NCBI GenBank assembly: GCA_900766195.1
Contig: CAAFUN010000148.1
Location: forward strand, 119,089-183,088
From: an uncultured Bacteroides sp.
GTDB lineage: Bacteria; Bacteroidota; Bacteroidia; Bacteroidales; Bacteroidaceae
Reading direction: 5' to 3'
DNA: 64,000 nucleotides
Under the pieces are notes generated by a model that was not told the DNA's origin, did no database searches, and was given only the letters and a program-made list of their open reading frames with translations. Numbering within the stretch: position 1 is the first letter of the stretch; the number at the start of each line of letters is the position of its first letter. This document shows, piece by piece, positions 8,383 through 19,000 of this stretch. Both the position numbers and the translations under genes were made by a program.

Positions 8383-9570
8383 TCATCCTATCCTCTTTAC
8401 AATCTCTTTTGTAAAAGAAGAGGTAGACAAAGATACTCCTCCGGGCATAAAGCGCGCAAGATCAGCCGTGGCACGCGCCTCAATAAAACTTCGTTCTAAA
8501 GCCGCTTCAATCAGTTTGGCAGCCTCTTTCCAACCTATATATTCAAGCATCATAACAGCTGAAAGTATAATGGAGCATGGATTTACCACATCACTACCTA
8601 CAATGTCGGGAGCTGTTCCATGAGTAGCTTCAAAAATGGCATGTCCCGTACGATAATTGATATTAGCTCCGGGAGCAATACCTATACCACCAACCATTGC
8701 AGCCAATTGATCGGACACGTAATCACCGTTAAGATTCAACGTGGCTATAACCGAATATTTTTCAGGAGTCAACAATGTGTTTTGCAGAAAGGCGTCAGCG
8801 ATGCAATCTTTAACAACCAGCTTGCCCGATTCCAATGCATCGGCAAATTCACGTTGTGCCACTTCATAACCCCATTTCTTAAATCCACCCTCGGTAAACT
8901 TCATGATATTGCCTTTGTGAACCAGTGTAACGGAAGGTAGTTGATGATCAATGGCATATTGGCATGCTGCACGAACCAGACGTTCCGTACCTTCTTTCGA
9001 CACGGGTTTTACACCAAAAGAAGAAGTCTCCGGGAATCGTACTTTTGTCACCTTCATTTCATCTTTAAGGAAACGATAGAATTTCTCAGCTTCGGGTGTA
9101 CCTGCTTCCCATTCAATGCCAGCATAAATATCTTCAGTATTTTCACGAAAGACACACATATTCACTTTTTCGGGTTCACGTACGGGCGAGTGTATACCTT
9201 TATACCAACGTACGGGACGAAGACAGACATACAAATCCAACGTTTGGCGCAAAGCCACATTCAACGATCGTATGCCTCCCCCGATGGGCGTAGTCAACGG
9301 TCCTTTAATACCAATCAGATACTCTTTAAACGTATCCATTGTTTCATCCGGTAGCCATGAGCCTACCTTATTAAAAGCCCGCTCACCTGCCAGAACTTCT
9401 TTCCACTCAATATGTCGCTTACTTCCATAAGCCTTGTGCACGGCAGCATCTACAACTGCCTGCATTGAAGGAGTTACTTCAACTCCCACCCCATCACCGG
9501 TAATATAAGGTACGGTCGGCACATCCGGCACCAACAACGTTCCATCTGTTTGTATTGTAATTTTGCTCAT
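8383..9570 (-). CDS. icd: Isocitrate dehydrogenase (NADP-type family)
   Basis: 395 residues. Oxidatively decarboxylates isocitrate to 2-oxoglutarate. Seen: PYITGDGVGVEVTP at the N-terminus, GGGIRSLNVALRQ carrying the substrate-binding Ser/Arg cluster, ENTEDIYAGIEW, and GTAPDIVG near the adenine-binding loop. It lies 9 bases after acn and upstream of gltA, so transcription runs acn-icd-gltA. NADP versus NAD use cannot be settled by eye; the family match favours NADP. Confidence 0.92.
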   Translation of the reverse strand: MSKITIQTDGTLLVPDVPTVPYITGDGVGVEVTPSMQAVVDAAVHKAYGSKRHIEWKEVLAGERAFNKVGSWLPDETMDTFKEYLIGIKGPLTTPIGGGIRSLNVALRQTLDLYVCLRPVRWYKGIHSPVREPEKVNMCVFRENTEDIYAGIEWEAGTPEAEKFYRFLKDEMKVTKVRFPETSSFGVKPVSKEGTERLVRAACQYAIDHQLPSVTLVHKGNIMKFTEGGFKKWGYEVAQREFADALESGKLVVKDCIADAFLQNTLLTPEKYSVIATLNLNGDYVSDQLAAMVGGIGIAPGANINYRTGHAIFEATHGTAPDIVGSDVVNPCSIILSAVMMLEYIGWKEAAKLIEAALERSFIEARATADLARFMPGGVSLSTSSFTKEIVKRIG

Positions 9571-9579
9571 ATTCTTCTC

Positions 9580-11823
9580 CTATCTTGCATTTAAAGCGGA
9601 ACCGGCACGAAACCAAGCCACTTGTTGTTCATTATATGTATGTTGCACTTCAAAGCGATCTTCTGTTCCATCCTCATGATGGAGAATAACCTCTAAATTC
9701 CGTCCTGGTGCAAAGTCCTTCAATCCCACCACCGAGATAAGGTCATGTTCCTGAACCTTGTCATAATCTTCTTTATTTACAAAAGTCAATGCAAGCATTC
9801 CCTGCTTCTTCAGGTTCGTTTCATGAATACGGGCGAAACTCTTGGCAAGAATTACACGCACATCCAGGAAACGAGGTTCCATAGCAGCATGTTCACGGCT
9901 TGATCCTTCACCATAATTTTCTTCAGCCACTACAATAGAAGATAATCCTTTTGCTTTATATTGCTTTGCTGTTCCCGATACCGTGTTATACTTCCCGGTT
10001 AATCGGTTCCAAACTTTATTCGTTTCATCGTTGAAAGCATTGACTGCTCCCATCAGCATATTATCTGAAATATTTTCAAGATGTCCGCGGAAACGCAACC
10101 ACGAACCTGCCATCGAAATATGGTCGGTAGTACATTTGCCTTTGGTTTTAATCAACAACGGCATATCAATCAGGTCATTTCCATCCCATACAGGGAAAGG
10201 CTTCAACACTTGAAGACGTTGTGATGCCGGATTAATGACAATTTCAGCTTCTCCACCTTTGGGTGCAATATATCCCTCGCTACCTCCTTCAAAACCTTCG
10301 GAAGGTAACTCATCACCTGTTGGCACATCAAACTTCACTTGTTTACCATCCTTATTGGTCAACGAATCCTTCAACGGATTGAAGCATAAGTCACCGGCAA
10401 TGGTCAGTGCCATAGTCAGTTCGGGAGATGCCACAAAAGCATGTGTATTGGGATTTCCATCGGCACGTTTGGCAAAATTGCGGTTAAAAGACGTCACAAT
10501 AGAATTCTTGCGCATAGGATCGTCAGTATGGCGTTTCCATTGTCCAATACATGGTCCGCAGGCATTAGCCATGATTACAGCCCCTATTTTCTTGAAGGTC
10601 TTAATCATTCCATCTCTTTCGGCAGTTGCTCTTATCCGTTCCGATCCCGGATTAATAATCAGAGGAGAAGCAACTTCAAGTCTCTTCTCTTCAGCCTGCT
10701 TTGCCAAAGAAGCAGCACGGCTTAAATCTTGATACGAAGAATTGGTACACGAACCTATTAATCCAACTTCCATCTTACGCGGATAACCATTTTCTTTCAC
10801 TTTGTCAGCAAATTCAGATATTGGAGTTGCGGCATCGGGAGTAAACGGGCCGTTAATATAAGGTTCGAGCGTAGACAAGTCTATCTCAATAATTCGATCA
10901 TAATATTTCTCCGGATCTGCCAAAACAGCCTCATCCGCACGCAGATCAGCAGCTACCGACTCTGCCATTATAGCCACCTGCTCACGCTCCGTCGCTTTAA
11001 GGTAGGTAGCCATTCTGTCATCAAAGGGGAATAACGATGTAGTAGCACCTACTTCAGCACCCATGTTACAGATAGTGGCTTTTCCTGTAGCCGACAAGGA
11101 CTCAGTACCCGGCCCAAAGTATTCAATAATGGCATTCGTTCCACCTTTTACAGTAAGAATGCCTGCTAACTTCAAAATCACATCTTTTGGAGCTGTCCAA
11201 CCATTTAATTGTCCGGTCAGTCGTACCCCAATAATTTTTGGCATCTTCAGTTCCCATTCCATCCCTGTCATAACGTCAACTGCATCTGCACCGCCAACAC
11301 CGATAGCAACCATACCCAGTCCTCCGGCATTAGGTGTATGCGAATCAGTACCGACCATCATACCACCAGGGAAAGCGTAGTTTTCAAGTACCACCTGATG
11401 AATAATACCAGCTCCGGGTTGCCAGAATCCAATATCAAAACGAGATGAAGCATCACGCAAGAATCCATAAACTTCTTCATTGCTTTGGTTGGCAACGGCA
11501 ATATCATCATCGGCACCCATATTGGCTTGTATCAAATGATCACAATGCACAGTAGAAGGAACAGCCACATGGTCGCGACCGGCATTCATAAATTGCAACA
11601 AAGCCATTTGTGCTGTAGCATCTTGCATCGCCACACGATCGGGCCTAAAGTTCACGTAATCTTCACCACGCTTATAGCTTTTCAATACTTTTTCATCGAA
11701 CAAATGCACATACAATATTTTTTCCGCCAGGGTTAACGGACGTTGCAATATTGCCCGAACATGTTCTATCTTTCCCTTGTAAGTTGCATAAAATGCATTG
11801 AGCATTGAGACATCATATATCAT
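9580..11823 (-). CDS. acn: Aconitate hydratase
   Basis: 747 residues, close to mitochondrial-type aconitases rather than the ~890-residue AcnA/AcnB. It isomerises citrate to isocitrate with a [4Fe-4S] cluster. Cluster cysteines are at GSCTNSS (about residue 358) and ACGPCIGQW (about 420). The SREHAAMEPR catalytic segment sits near 643 in the C-terminal swivel domain. It is the first gene of acn-icd-gltA, and the promoter box is at 11863. The set supplies 2-oxoglutarate for glutamate synthesis. Confidence 0.94.
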   Translation of the reverse strand: MIYDVSMLNAFYATYKGKIEHVRAILQRPLTLAEKILYVHLFDEKVLKSYKRGEDYVNFRPDRVAMQDATAQMALLQFMNAGRDHVAVPSTVHCDHLIQANMGADDDIAVANQSNEEVYGFLRDASSRFDIGFWQPGAGIIHQVVLENYAFPGGMMVGTDSHTPNAGGLGMVAIGVGGADAVDVMTGMEWELKMPKIIGVRLTGQLNGWTAPKDVILKLAGILTVKGGTNAIIEYFGPGTESLSATGKATICNMGAEVGATTSLFPFDDRMATYLKATEREQVAIMAESVAADLRADEAVLADPEKYYDRIIEIDLSTLEPYINGPFTPDAATPISEFADKVKENGYPRKMEVGLIGSCTNSSYQDLSRAASLAKQAEEKRLEVASPLIINPGSERIRATAERDGMIKTFKKIGAVIMANACGPCIGQWKRHTDDPMRKNSIVTSFNRNFAKRADGNPNTHAFVASPELTMALTIAGDLCFNPLKDSLTNKDGKQVKFDVPTGDELPSEGFEGGSEGYIAPKGGEAEIVINPASQRLQVLKPFPVWDGNDLIDMPLLIKTKGKCTTDHISMAGSWLRFRGHLENISDNMLMGAVNAFNDETNKVWNRLTGKYNTVSGTAKQYKAKGLSSIVVAEENYGEGSSREHAAMEPRFLDVRVILAKSFARIHETNLKKQGMLALTFVNKEDYDKVQEHDLISVVGLKDFAPGRNLEVILHHEDGTEDRFEVQHTYNEQQVAWFRAGSALNAR

Positions 11824-11862
11824 ACCACTTTTACTTTGAAGTTTTTAAGACTTAAATAATAA

Positions 11863-11870
11863 CAAAAGTA
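11863..11870 (-). promoter_or_regulatory. -7 box of the acn-icd-gltA operon
   Basis: Minus strand reads TACTTTTG, a TAnnTTTG match 39 bases upstream of the acn start. The -33 element is not obvious. Confidence 0.6.
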
Positions 11871-11942
11871 TATATTAAACAAGTAAAAAACTAATTAGTT
11901 TAACGCTTTATGCGTTTTATTCCATCAAAATGGAAGATTAAT

Positions 11943-11950
11943 TATCTTTG
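11943..11950 (+). promoter_or_regulatory. -7 box immediately upstream of the helicase gene
   Basis: TATCTTTG ends only five bases before the ATG at 11956. Transcription in this class starts a few bases after the box, so the mRNA would be leaderless or nearly so if this ATG is used. Confidence 0.6.
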
Positions 11951-11955
11951 TAGCC

Positions 11956-13863
11956 ATGATAGACATCAAATCAACTAATCCCACGGGACAACTTCAGCAG
12001 CAACTTGCATTACTGCGTATGGAATATGAATACGAAAAAGAAGAATTCAAACGCCAGACGGAGACAATGGGCATAGCCCGAAAAGTAAAGCGCGGACTCT
12101 GTTGGCATCCAATTACCATAGGAAAGAATTATTATAATTCGCTCAACCAACTCATCCTTGAAATCACCCGTACAGAGGATATCGACATTGAGCATCTTTT
12201 TGAATTTGGGCGTCCGGTGTGTTTCTTCCGCGAAGCTGCCAATGGTCAGCTTTCCTATTATAATTTTGTAGCTACCGTAAGCTATGCCGATGACACCCGC
12301 ATGGTTGTTGCCATGCCAAACATGGGAAGCATCATTGAATTGCAGTCGGGTGAGAAACTCGGGGTACAGCTCTATTTTGATGAGACCTCCTATCATGCCA
12401 TGTTCGAAGCGTTGGAAGATGTGCTACAAGCCAAAAGCAACCGATTGGCAGAATTGCGCGACATCTTGCTAGGCACACAGCTTCCACGATTTCGCGAGCT
12501 CTATCCGGTGCGCTTTCCTTGGCTCAACGCCACGCAGGAAACAGCAGTCAACAAAGTGCTTTGCACAGAAGATGTAGCCGTTGTTCACGGCCCTCCAGGA
12601 ACCGGAAAGACCACCACACTTGTTGAAGCTATTTATGAAACGCTCCATCGCGAGCCTCAAGTATTGGTTTGCGCACAGAGTAATACGGCTGTCGACTGGA
12701 TCTGTGAGAAATTGGTAGATAGAGGTGTGAATGTATTGCGCATCGGAAATCCCTCGAGGGTAAATGACAAGATGCTGTCTTTCACCTACGAAAGACGATT
12801 TGAAAATCATCCTGCATACACCGAACTTTGGGGAGTGCGTAAGGCCATCCGTGAAATGCAAGGACGCTCACGCAAAGCAACCTATCAGGAGCGGGAAGGC
12901 ATACGTAGCAGACTCAGTCGTCTGCGCGACCGTGCCACCCAACTGGAGATACAAATCAATGCCGATTTATTTGATAATGCTCACGTCATAGCCTCCACGT
13001 TGGTTAGCAGCAATCATCGCGTGCTCAACGGGAGACGATTCAACACACTTTTCATTGATGAAGCTGCCCAAGCACTGGAAGCAGCCTGTTGGATTGCTAT
13101 CCGCAAAGCCAACCGCGTGATTCTTGCCGGCGATCACTGTCAGCTGCCCGCCACAATAAAATGTTATGAAGCCGCCCGTCAAGGACTTGAATATACTTTA
13201 ATGGAAAAGGTAGCCAAGACAAAGCCTTCTACCGTATCACTTTTGAAAGTGCAATACCGCATGAACGAGGCTATCATGAAGTTTCCTTCGCAATGGTTCT
13301 ACAACAATGAACTTCAGGCTGCACCCGAAGTCAGTCACCGCGGTATTCTGGACTGGGATACCCCCATCAGTTGGGTAGACACTTCAGAAAAGGAGTTTAA
13401 AGAAGAATTTGTAGGTGAATCGTTCGGGCGCATCAACCGTGAAGAAGCCAATCTTCTGCTGGAGGAGCTAAAGGCTTACATCGAACGTATTGGAGGTAGT
13501 CATATCCTCGAAGAGCGGATTGATTTCGGACTGATCTCACCTTACAAAGCTCAGGTGCAATATCTTCGAAACAAAATCAAACAGAGTTCTTTTCTCCGTC
13601 CCTATCGTGGTTTACTTACGGTGAATACCGTGGACGGATTTCAGGGACAGGAACGGGATGTTATTTTCATCAGTCTTGTCCGCGCCAACAACGAGGGTCA
13701 GATTGGTTTCTTGAATGATCTCCGGCGTATGAACGTTGCTATTACCCGTGCACGAATGAAACTCGTTATCTTTGGCGATGCAATGACAATGAAGCATCAT
13801 GCCTTTTATCGTAAACTGTTGGAATACATTGAAGAGATAAATAAGGGCAACGTCAAACAGTGA
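11956..13863 (+). CDS. SF1 helicase of the DNA2/NAM7 (UPF1/IGHMBP2-like) family
   Basis: 635 residues. Walker A VHGPPGTGKTTT is at about 210-221, the Walker B variant FIDEAAQALE at about 365, GDHCQLPATI at about 396, VQYRMNE (motif IV region) at about 432, and VNTVDGFQGQERDVIF plus NVAITRAR for motifs V/VI. These proteins are ATP-dependent 5'-3' DNA/RNA helicases; the precise substrate in Bacteroides is unknown. The N-terminal ~200 residues form the usual beta-rich 1B-like region. No partner gene is linked, and the IS/island region begins directly downstream. Confidence 0.88.
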   Translation: MIDIKSTNPTGQLQQQLALLRMEYEYEKEEFKRQTETMGIARKVKRGLCWHPITIGKNYYNSLNQLILEITRTEDIDIEHLFEFGRPVCFFREAANGQLSYYNFVATVSYADDTRMVVAMPNMGSIIELQSGEKLGVQLYFDETSYHAMFEALEDVLQAKSNRLAELRDILLGTQLPRFRELYPVRFPWLNATQETAVNKVLCTEDVAVVHGPPGTGKTTTLVEAIYETLHREPQVLVCAQSNTAVDWICEKLVDRGVNVLRIGNPSRVNDKMLSFTYERRFENHPAYTELWGVRKAIREMQGRSRKATYQEREGIRSRLSRLRDRATQLEIQINADLFDNAHVIASTLVSSNHRVLNGRRFNTLFIDEAAQALEAACWIAIRKANRVILAGDHCQLPATIKCYEAARQGLEYTLMEKVAKTKPSTVSLLKVQYRMNEAIMKFPSQWFYNNELQAAPEVSHRGILDWDTPISWVDTSEKEFKEEFVGESFGRINREEANLLLEELKAYIERIGGSHILEERIDFGLISPYKAQVQYLRNKIKQSSFLRPYRGLLTVNTVDGFQGQERDVIFISLVRANNEGQIGFLNDLRRMNVAITRARMKLVIFGDAMTMKHHAFYRKLLEYIEEINKGNVKQ

Positions 13864-13906
13864 AGATCGCTAAGTCCCAGATACTCTACCTTCACCAAAG
13901 AAACAA

Positions 13907-14098
13907 TTATGCTTTAAAGTAAACCTCCTTAAACCAATCCGGACGGGAATACAAAAACATGATCCACCTTGGTTTTGGTATTAAGCCTTTTTTGTATAAT
14001 CTACGTCCCGTCATCAATGGATGATATACAAATGCCCAAAGAAATAGGAGCGCTAGAAATAAAATGGGATAACGTTGCCACTCTCTATATACTAATAG
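13907..14098 (-). pseudogene. C-terminal fragment of a membrane protein, beheaded at the IS element
   Basis: On the minus strand a clean 63-codon frame runs from the IS edge to a TAA at 13907-13909. It contains a hydrophobic segment (PILFLALLFLWAFVY) and then a basic tail (TGRRLYKKGLIPKPRW, SRPDWFKEVYF). It has no start codon and stops being coding at the IS boundary. On the far side of the IS only a short hydrophobic frame without a start is seen, so the 5' part has been lost. The family is not recognised. Confidence 0.6.
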
Positions 14099-14120
14099 AA
14101 CTGAAGTTTCGCAAGTTCAA

Positions 14121-15581
14121 TTAGCCAGTTTTAGTTTGTAAATATCTACAATATGATTTCATCTCTTCAGACCTGTCAATAATAGCATCATAGATATCTT
14201 CATCTCTCAATCCGAAGAGGTCGGCTATAGCTATGACCACTTCCTGAAGAGCGCCCCATATTCGTTCAGTAATGGAAAGTTCCAAAGAATCTTTGAACAC
14301 ATCCCTGAAGAGTTTTCCCATGGTCTCGTATGCAGCGAACCTTTTTACAAGAGAAAGAATGTTATACTGCAATGCAGTCAAGGAAGTAGCGGCAATCTGC
14401 GATGCAAAATTGTCGGCTTGACATTTGCCCAACCCGAGCAAACTCTTACTTTCTTTGAATATGACTTCCAAGACCCATTTTTGGGAATACAACCTGTAAG
14501 CTTCAAGGAAATCAAGTGTTGTGTTGGTCGTTATCAAACCGTTCCACACACCCTCTTTATTTCTCTTTACAAAGAAAAGGCGAACGAGAACATCCCCGAA
14601 AGTCACATCGGCTGTCATGTAATAATAACAGAGTTTCCTGCTGTACCTTTTCTGGCTACGTCTAACAAGCAACTTTATCAGTGCCGGAGCAGTAAAATCC
14701 TTTTGCTCAAAATGATAAGTAGTTTTCACTTTTTTACCAATCTTTATCCTGCCCAAGTAATCACACTTCATGTGGCGGGAATAGATAAAGCGAATAATCT
14801 CCTTATTGGCAAACCAACCGTCGGCCAGAACATATCTGAATTTGATGCCTCTTTTGATGGCCTTTTGATCATATCAATCATGAGGTCTGTCTTTTTACGG
14901 GAATACTACGTTCCTGCAGAGGGAATACTACGTTCCTGCAAAGGTTCCTCTTCATCACGCTTCTTAGTGAACCGTTGTTCAAGTTCCTTAAGGGGCATGC
15001 CGAAGTTTCCATTCTTGCCTTTCTCACCAAGAATAGCAAAGTCAAGAATCAGTTGGGATTTTCCATCAGTGATAGCGAGAAACAGAGCTTTGAGACCCAA
15101 AATGCAACGGTTCTTAACATGGGAATAAACTCTTCCCATATTCTCAATACGTCGCCCGGTTTTGGGATAATCCGTATCATCAACAATCAGACAAGTGTTT
15201 TCAGAATTATGTTCGACGCATACCCTGATTTTAGACTAGAGCTAAAGATTCAGATGATAAAGAAGTTTCTGCCAGTCAATGCCCGAATTGTTCATAAAAC
15301 GGTAGAACATATCTTTCTTACAGTTCATCGGGCAGCTTAAAGAAGAACTATCGTAATTATAGGGATTACAAACCATAAAACAAGGAAACAGTAGTAACAT
15401 TTGGAACACTTGTAGCAATGAGCACACATTGTTTCAGCGGCTCTTCACTCCCTAGGGGTAGTTTCTGTATTTTTAACCATTTAATCACGTCCATAATGGA
15501 ATACATTGCATTATGCGCATCAGTATTTTTTAAGAATGCTCTGATTTCTGATAGAAAGTTGGTAACTTTGTATAGTGGCAT
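14121..15581 (-). pseudogene. IS4-family DDE transposase, multiply frameshifted
   Basis: Pieces in order on the minus strand are: an N-terminal stretch (15366-15581), MFYRFMNNSGIDWQKLLY (15242-15427), the first catalytic Asp in VDDTDYPKTGRRIE with GRVYSHVKNRCILGLKALF (14906-15190), VLADGWFANKEI (about 14790-14840) with the second Asp, and the C-terminus (14121-14771). The YREK-type motif reads YSQKWVLEVIFKESK, with Lys where Arg is usual. At least three frame changes separate the pieces, one caused by a 22-bp duplication at 14899-14942. No functional enzyme can be made. Confidence 0.85.
14899..14942. repeat. 22-bp tandem duplication inside the transposase
   Basis: GGGAATACTACGTTCCTGCA occurs at 14899 and again at 14921, a 22-bp period. 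As 22 is not a multiple of 3, it shifts the frame and puts a TAG right after the second reading of the motif on the minus strand. It looks like a replication-slippage lesion. Confidence 0.85.
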
Positions 15582-15790
15582 AGGGTTGAGTCTTTTATTG
15601 TTTAGACACTATAAATATACTCATTCTCATCGGCATGCTGAAATACCTATGTCTTTTTTATACCCAAATCTCAACTTACATTTTTAATTTGCGAAACTTC
15701 AGATGTATAATAATACCAAACAAATCAATATATAGATAATGTCATCCCCAAAATAAAAAGGATAATTCGATTAAGAGTAAATAATTCAAT

Positions 15791-15826
15791 AAATCCGCAG
15801 TGAATAAAATCTCTGCGGATTTTTAA
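15791..15826 (+). terminator. Hairpin terminator between the IS and the TerB operon
   Basis: AAATCCGCAG (15791-15800) pairs with CTGCGGATTT (15813-15822) and is followed by T residues. No plus-strand gene precedes it now. It either insulates the operon from the IS or is left over from a lost gene. Confidence 0.7.
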
Positions 15827-15847
15827 TTGTAGAGATAAATAATTTGT

Positions 15848-15855
15848 TAACTTTG
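15848..15855 (+). promoter_or_regulatory. Candidate -7 box for the TerB/ATPase/helicase operon
   Basis: TAACTTTG fits TAnnTTTG, directly after the terminator hairpin. It would give a leader of about 200 nt carrying the long inverted repeat at 15948-16002. No good -33 match. Confidence 0.5.
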
Positions 15856-15947
15856 TAATTAGTTGGCTGATAATTGTCTGTCAGTGAGATACAAATATCG
15901 CGTTTGCTATTGTTTAGCGGTGCAGGAAACAGTCAATTTTAGCAGCT

Positions 15948-16002
15948 ACAGTCACAATAAATAATGCTCATGATTTGCGTGAGCATTATTTATTGTGACT
16001 GT
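15948..16002. promoter_or_regulatory. Perfect 23-bp inverted repeat in the operon leader
   Basis: The arm 15948-15970 (ACAGTCACAATA...) is the exact reverse complement of 15980-16002, with a 9-base spacer. No T-run follows, so it is not a standard terminator. It lies between the candidate promoter and the chosen start at 16063. It could fold as a long RNA hairpin that controls read-through or translation, or be a site bound by a dimeric regulator. Confidence 0.8.
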
Positions 16003-16062
16003 GGCGCTTGGTTGTGCCTCTGTATCAATGATGTGATAGTTCGCGCTTTTTTAAAGATAAGT

Positions 16063-19000
16063 ATGAAAAGCTCTGGAGGATTAATATTATTATTTGGAAT
16101 GATAATATATCTGATAGTTAATATCGGCATATATATTCTCATTGCTGCTGTGGTGGGAGTGATAATTTGGTTGGCTCTATCATCACTAAAGTCTACCCCT
16201 TCAAATAATGATCTGGTTTCAAAAAAAATTACAGAAAACGAAATTTTAGATGAAACCAACAATGACCATAATACAACATTAAAAAGAGTGTTAGAACCTG
16301 TTGTTACTTTAGTTACATCCAATGTTAGCGATTCTGTAGTAGGTGATAATATCCATTTAAAAGAATTTAATATATTAAACGATTTCTTCGATAAACTTTT
16401 AGCTGTAAATTCAGATTCGTTTTCTCAAAATATAGCTAATCGCATAAGAAGCTATCAACAGAGTTTTCCGAATTCCACATGTTCTAAAGATAGTTTGTAT
16501 GTTCATATAATAGACATTACCAATAACACAATAGAAATATCTAGACATTCCATTGATAAGGATGCTATAACACGAGAGTGTAAAGCAATAAATTACATTA
16601 TCAAACAATTGCAGAACAACACACCTTATGCTGATATTATCGATAATTTCAGACAAGAACAGTCATATTTTCAAGACGCTATTAATCAAGACGATTTCAA
16701 TAAAACAACAACATTGACATCACTTGAATGTAATTCAGTTGCTTCACATCGGGAATTGCTGGTAAAACAACAAGAGGATTTGAAAATTTGCGTAAAGTCG
16801 ATGAACGATGGAATCAAGTTCGAAAAGCAAGGCGATTTGAACAATGCTATCAATCATTATATAAAATCATCGGAAAAAGCGAAGAGTTGTGCGAGTTATA
16901 TAAATTTCCACAAAGCACAAATGCACTTGGCTGATGCGTACAGAAAAAAAATAGATTATGGAAATGAATTAGTTGTTATAGAAGAAACGACTGTATTTCT
17001 ATCGAGTATTGGACACCCTTTGAGGTATTGGAATGAGAGATTAATATCGCTTAATAGTATCTCTGAGAATAATCACAGTCAAGTAATCCATTTAAAAAGA
17101 GACAATAATGGAGTTGCAGAAGTAATAAATGCTGTATTAGCTTCGCATTCTCAAAGCAAAGAATTGAAAGTATCACCCATGTATACCCTTCCAGTTTATC
17201 CATGGTCACATTTCTATGTGTATTCGGCTGATGATATAAATAAGGCTAATGACAAACAAAAAAAATTCTACTACTATTTCAAATCAGAGTTTCTGCGAAA
17301 TAATTGTATTGATATAGAGGACAACTGGAACTATGCTTTTGTGTTGATGTTTGATTTGCTGGAAGATTATAAAAGACATAATGACATTAATAAGATTCAA
17401 GAACAGTTAACGATACTTGGAGCTAATTATCCTAAGACAAGTAAATATACAAAACAAGCATTAAATAGAGCAATATACAATGAACCAACATCTGCGTCTG
17501 CTTTCTCAATCAATGTGAATATTTCAAATATTTTATCTCAGTTTAACAATGAACCTTCGCAGTCAAAAGAGAAACTTACACAAAAATGCAAGTGGATAGA
17601 TGAAGGCAAAGATATTGAAATCGAAGGAATTAAACTCAAAAAAGGAAATTTCTATTTAGGTGAAAAATTCTTATTGCCGGAAGAATACAGAAGGTATTGG
17701 AATTCTGACAGTCCATACTTATATGCTTCAGTATTGAATCCTAAGTTACCTTTTTCATCTTCTGATGAATCATCTTCTGCGAAATTTAGTTCCTATACAA
17801 ATATGACTCCGTACTGGCGGTGGCAATATTTACAATGGCTATCTGGTAATGTTCCTGTTGAGGATGTGTCGCTGGATATATTGTTTTTGTATTTGCACGG
17901 CTTAGAGATAAAAATGTTTATAGATGAAAAGACAACAGATAATCAACGTAGCATAATTCTCAAAAATGTAATAAAGTTAAAGAACCCAGTAATTGAACGT
18001 GCAGGAATTTCTGATTATGGCATTAAGTCATTTTTTAATGAATTTATTGATTGTGCCATTACAAAATACTTCCCTTCAACACCGTTGGAGTATGTTTCTG
18101 AAGCAGAGCTGAATGACTACAGAGCATACAAAAGTTATATACTTGAACAGACAATAGGAGATAAAAGGGCTATTTCTTGTGATTTTGCATATAATTTGGC
18201 ATTGAATACTCTAGATTTTGGCAAGATAGTACCTCCTAAATACAGTAACCATCTGAAAAGCAGATTTGATCACCACTTCAAAAATCAACATCCGAGAGGA
18301 TTAAGAATATCAAGAAGCGGAGGAGCATCAAGGCATTATTATTCAATAATGAGTCGAAATATTACCAATAAAGCCTTTGAATCAGAGCATAGGTATATTT
18401 CAAGTGAAATATATGAGTCGAAATTTAATACTTGGGAAATATCGAATGCCATTGAAGAACCGTGCCGGGCTATTGAGCGAGAGTTTGCATCTTACAATAG
18501 ATTTATTGTCGATAATGAAGGCAAGGAGAATCTCTTCGCAATTTTCACACTACCTAATTATATAAATATATCTGCTGAGGAAAAGGTTATTACCTTCAAG
18601 AAAGTTCTTGAAACAAATTTCGTCAACAAAAAACACTTTATCCTTGAGGTCAATGAATTATTGATGCAGTGGGAGTATTCTCGAAAAGAAGAGAAAACTC
18701 TTCATAAAAAATATGTCGATGCGATCATTGAAGCTCTCCATGTTTTGGGTTATGGTATTGCTCCAAACTATAATATTGATAAAAAGCGATTTAATTTTAA
18801 TGACAAGGTAGTCTTATATCAAAATAGCGAACGCGCAAAAGTTAGTATGAATAATATCTATGCTCGTATGGAGGTATTTGTAAAAATGGCCGTACAAATT
18901 ATATACTCAAACGACACAACAATCGAAGATCGTATTTTTATTGACAAACACATAGCCAATCAAGTAGATTACGAAATAAATCAAAAGCAATTGGCGGCGT

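Larger units (their letters stand above)
14101..15702 (-). mobile_element. IS4-family insertion sequence, defective (about 1.6 kb)
   Basis: Bounded by terminal inverted repeats: CTGAAGTTTCGCAA at 14101-14114 matches the reverse complement of 15689-15702 exactly, and the match continues for three more bases with one mismatch. It encloses a transposase broken into several frames. The bases just outside the two ends do not form the 9-12 bp direct repeat expected for this family. One flank has therefore been deleted or exchanged since insertion. Length and Bacteroides context resemble IS942-type elements, but that identity is not proven. Confidence 0.8.

Noticed and set aside
14418..15128. Plus-strand 236-codon frame inside the IS
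   Set aside because: It is antisense to the transposase pieces, which show real DDE motifs on the minus strand.
15964..16062. N-terminal extension of the TerB protein from ATG 15964
   Set aside because: The first codons lie in the 23-bp inverted repeat; the ATG at 16063 is followed directly by the membrane anchor.
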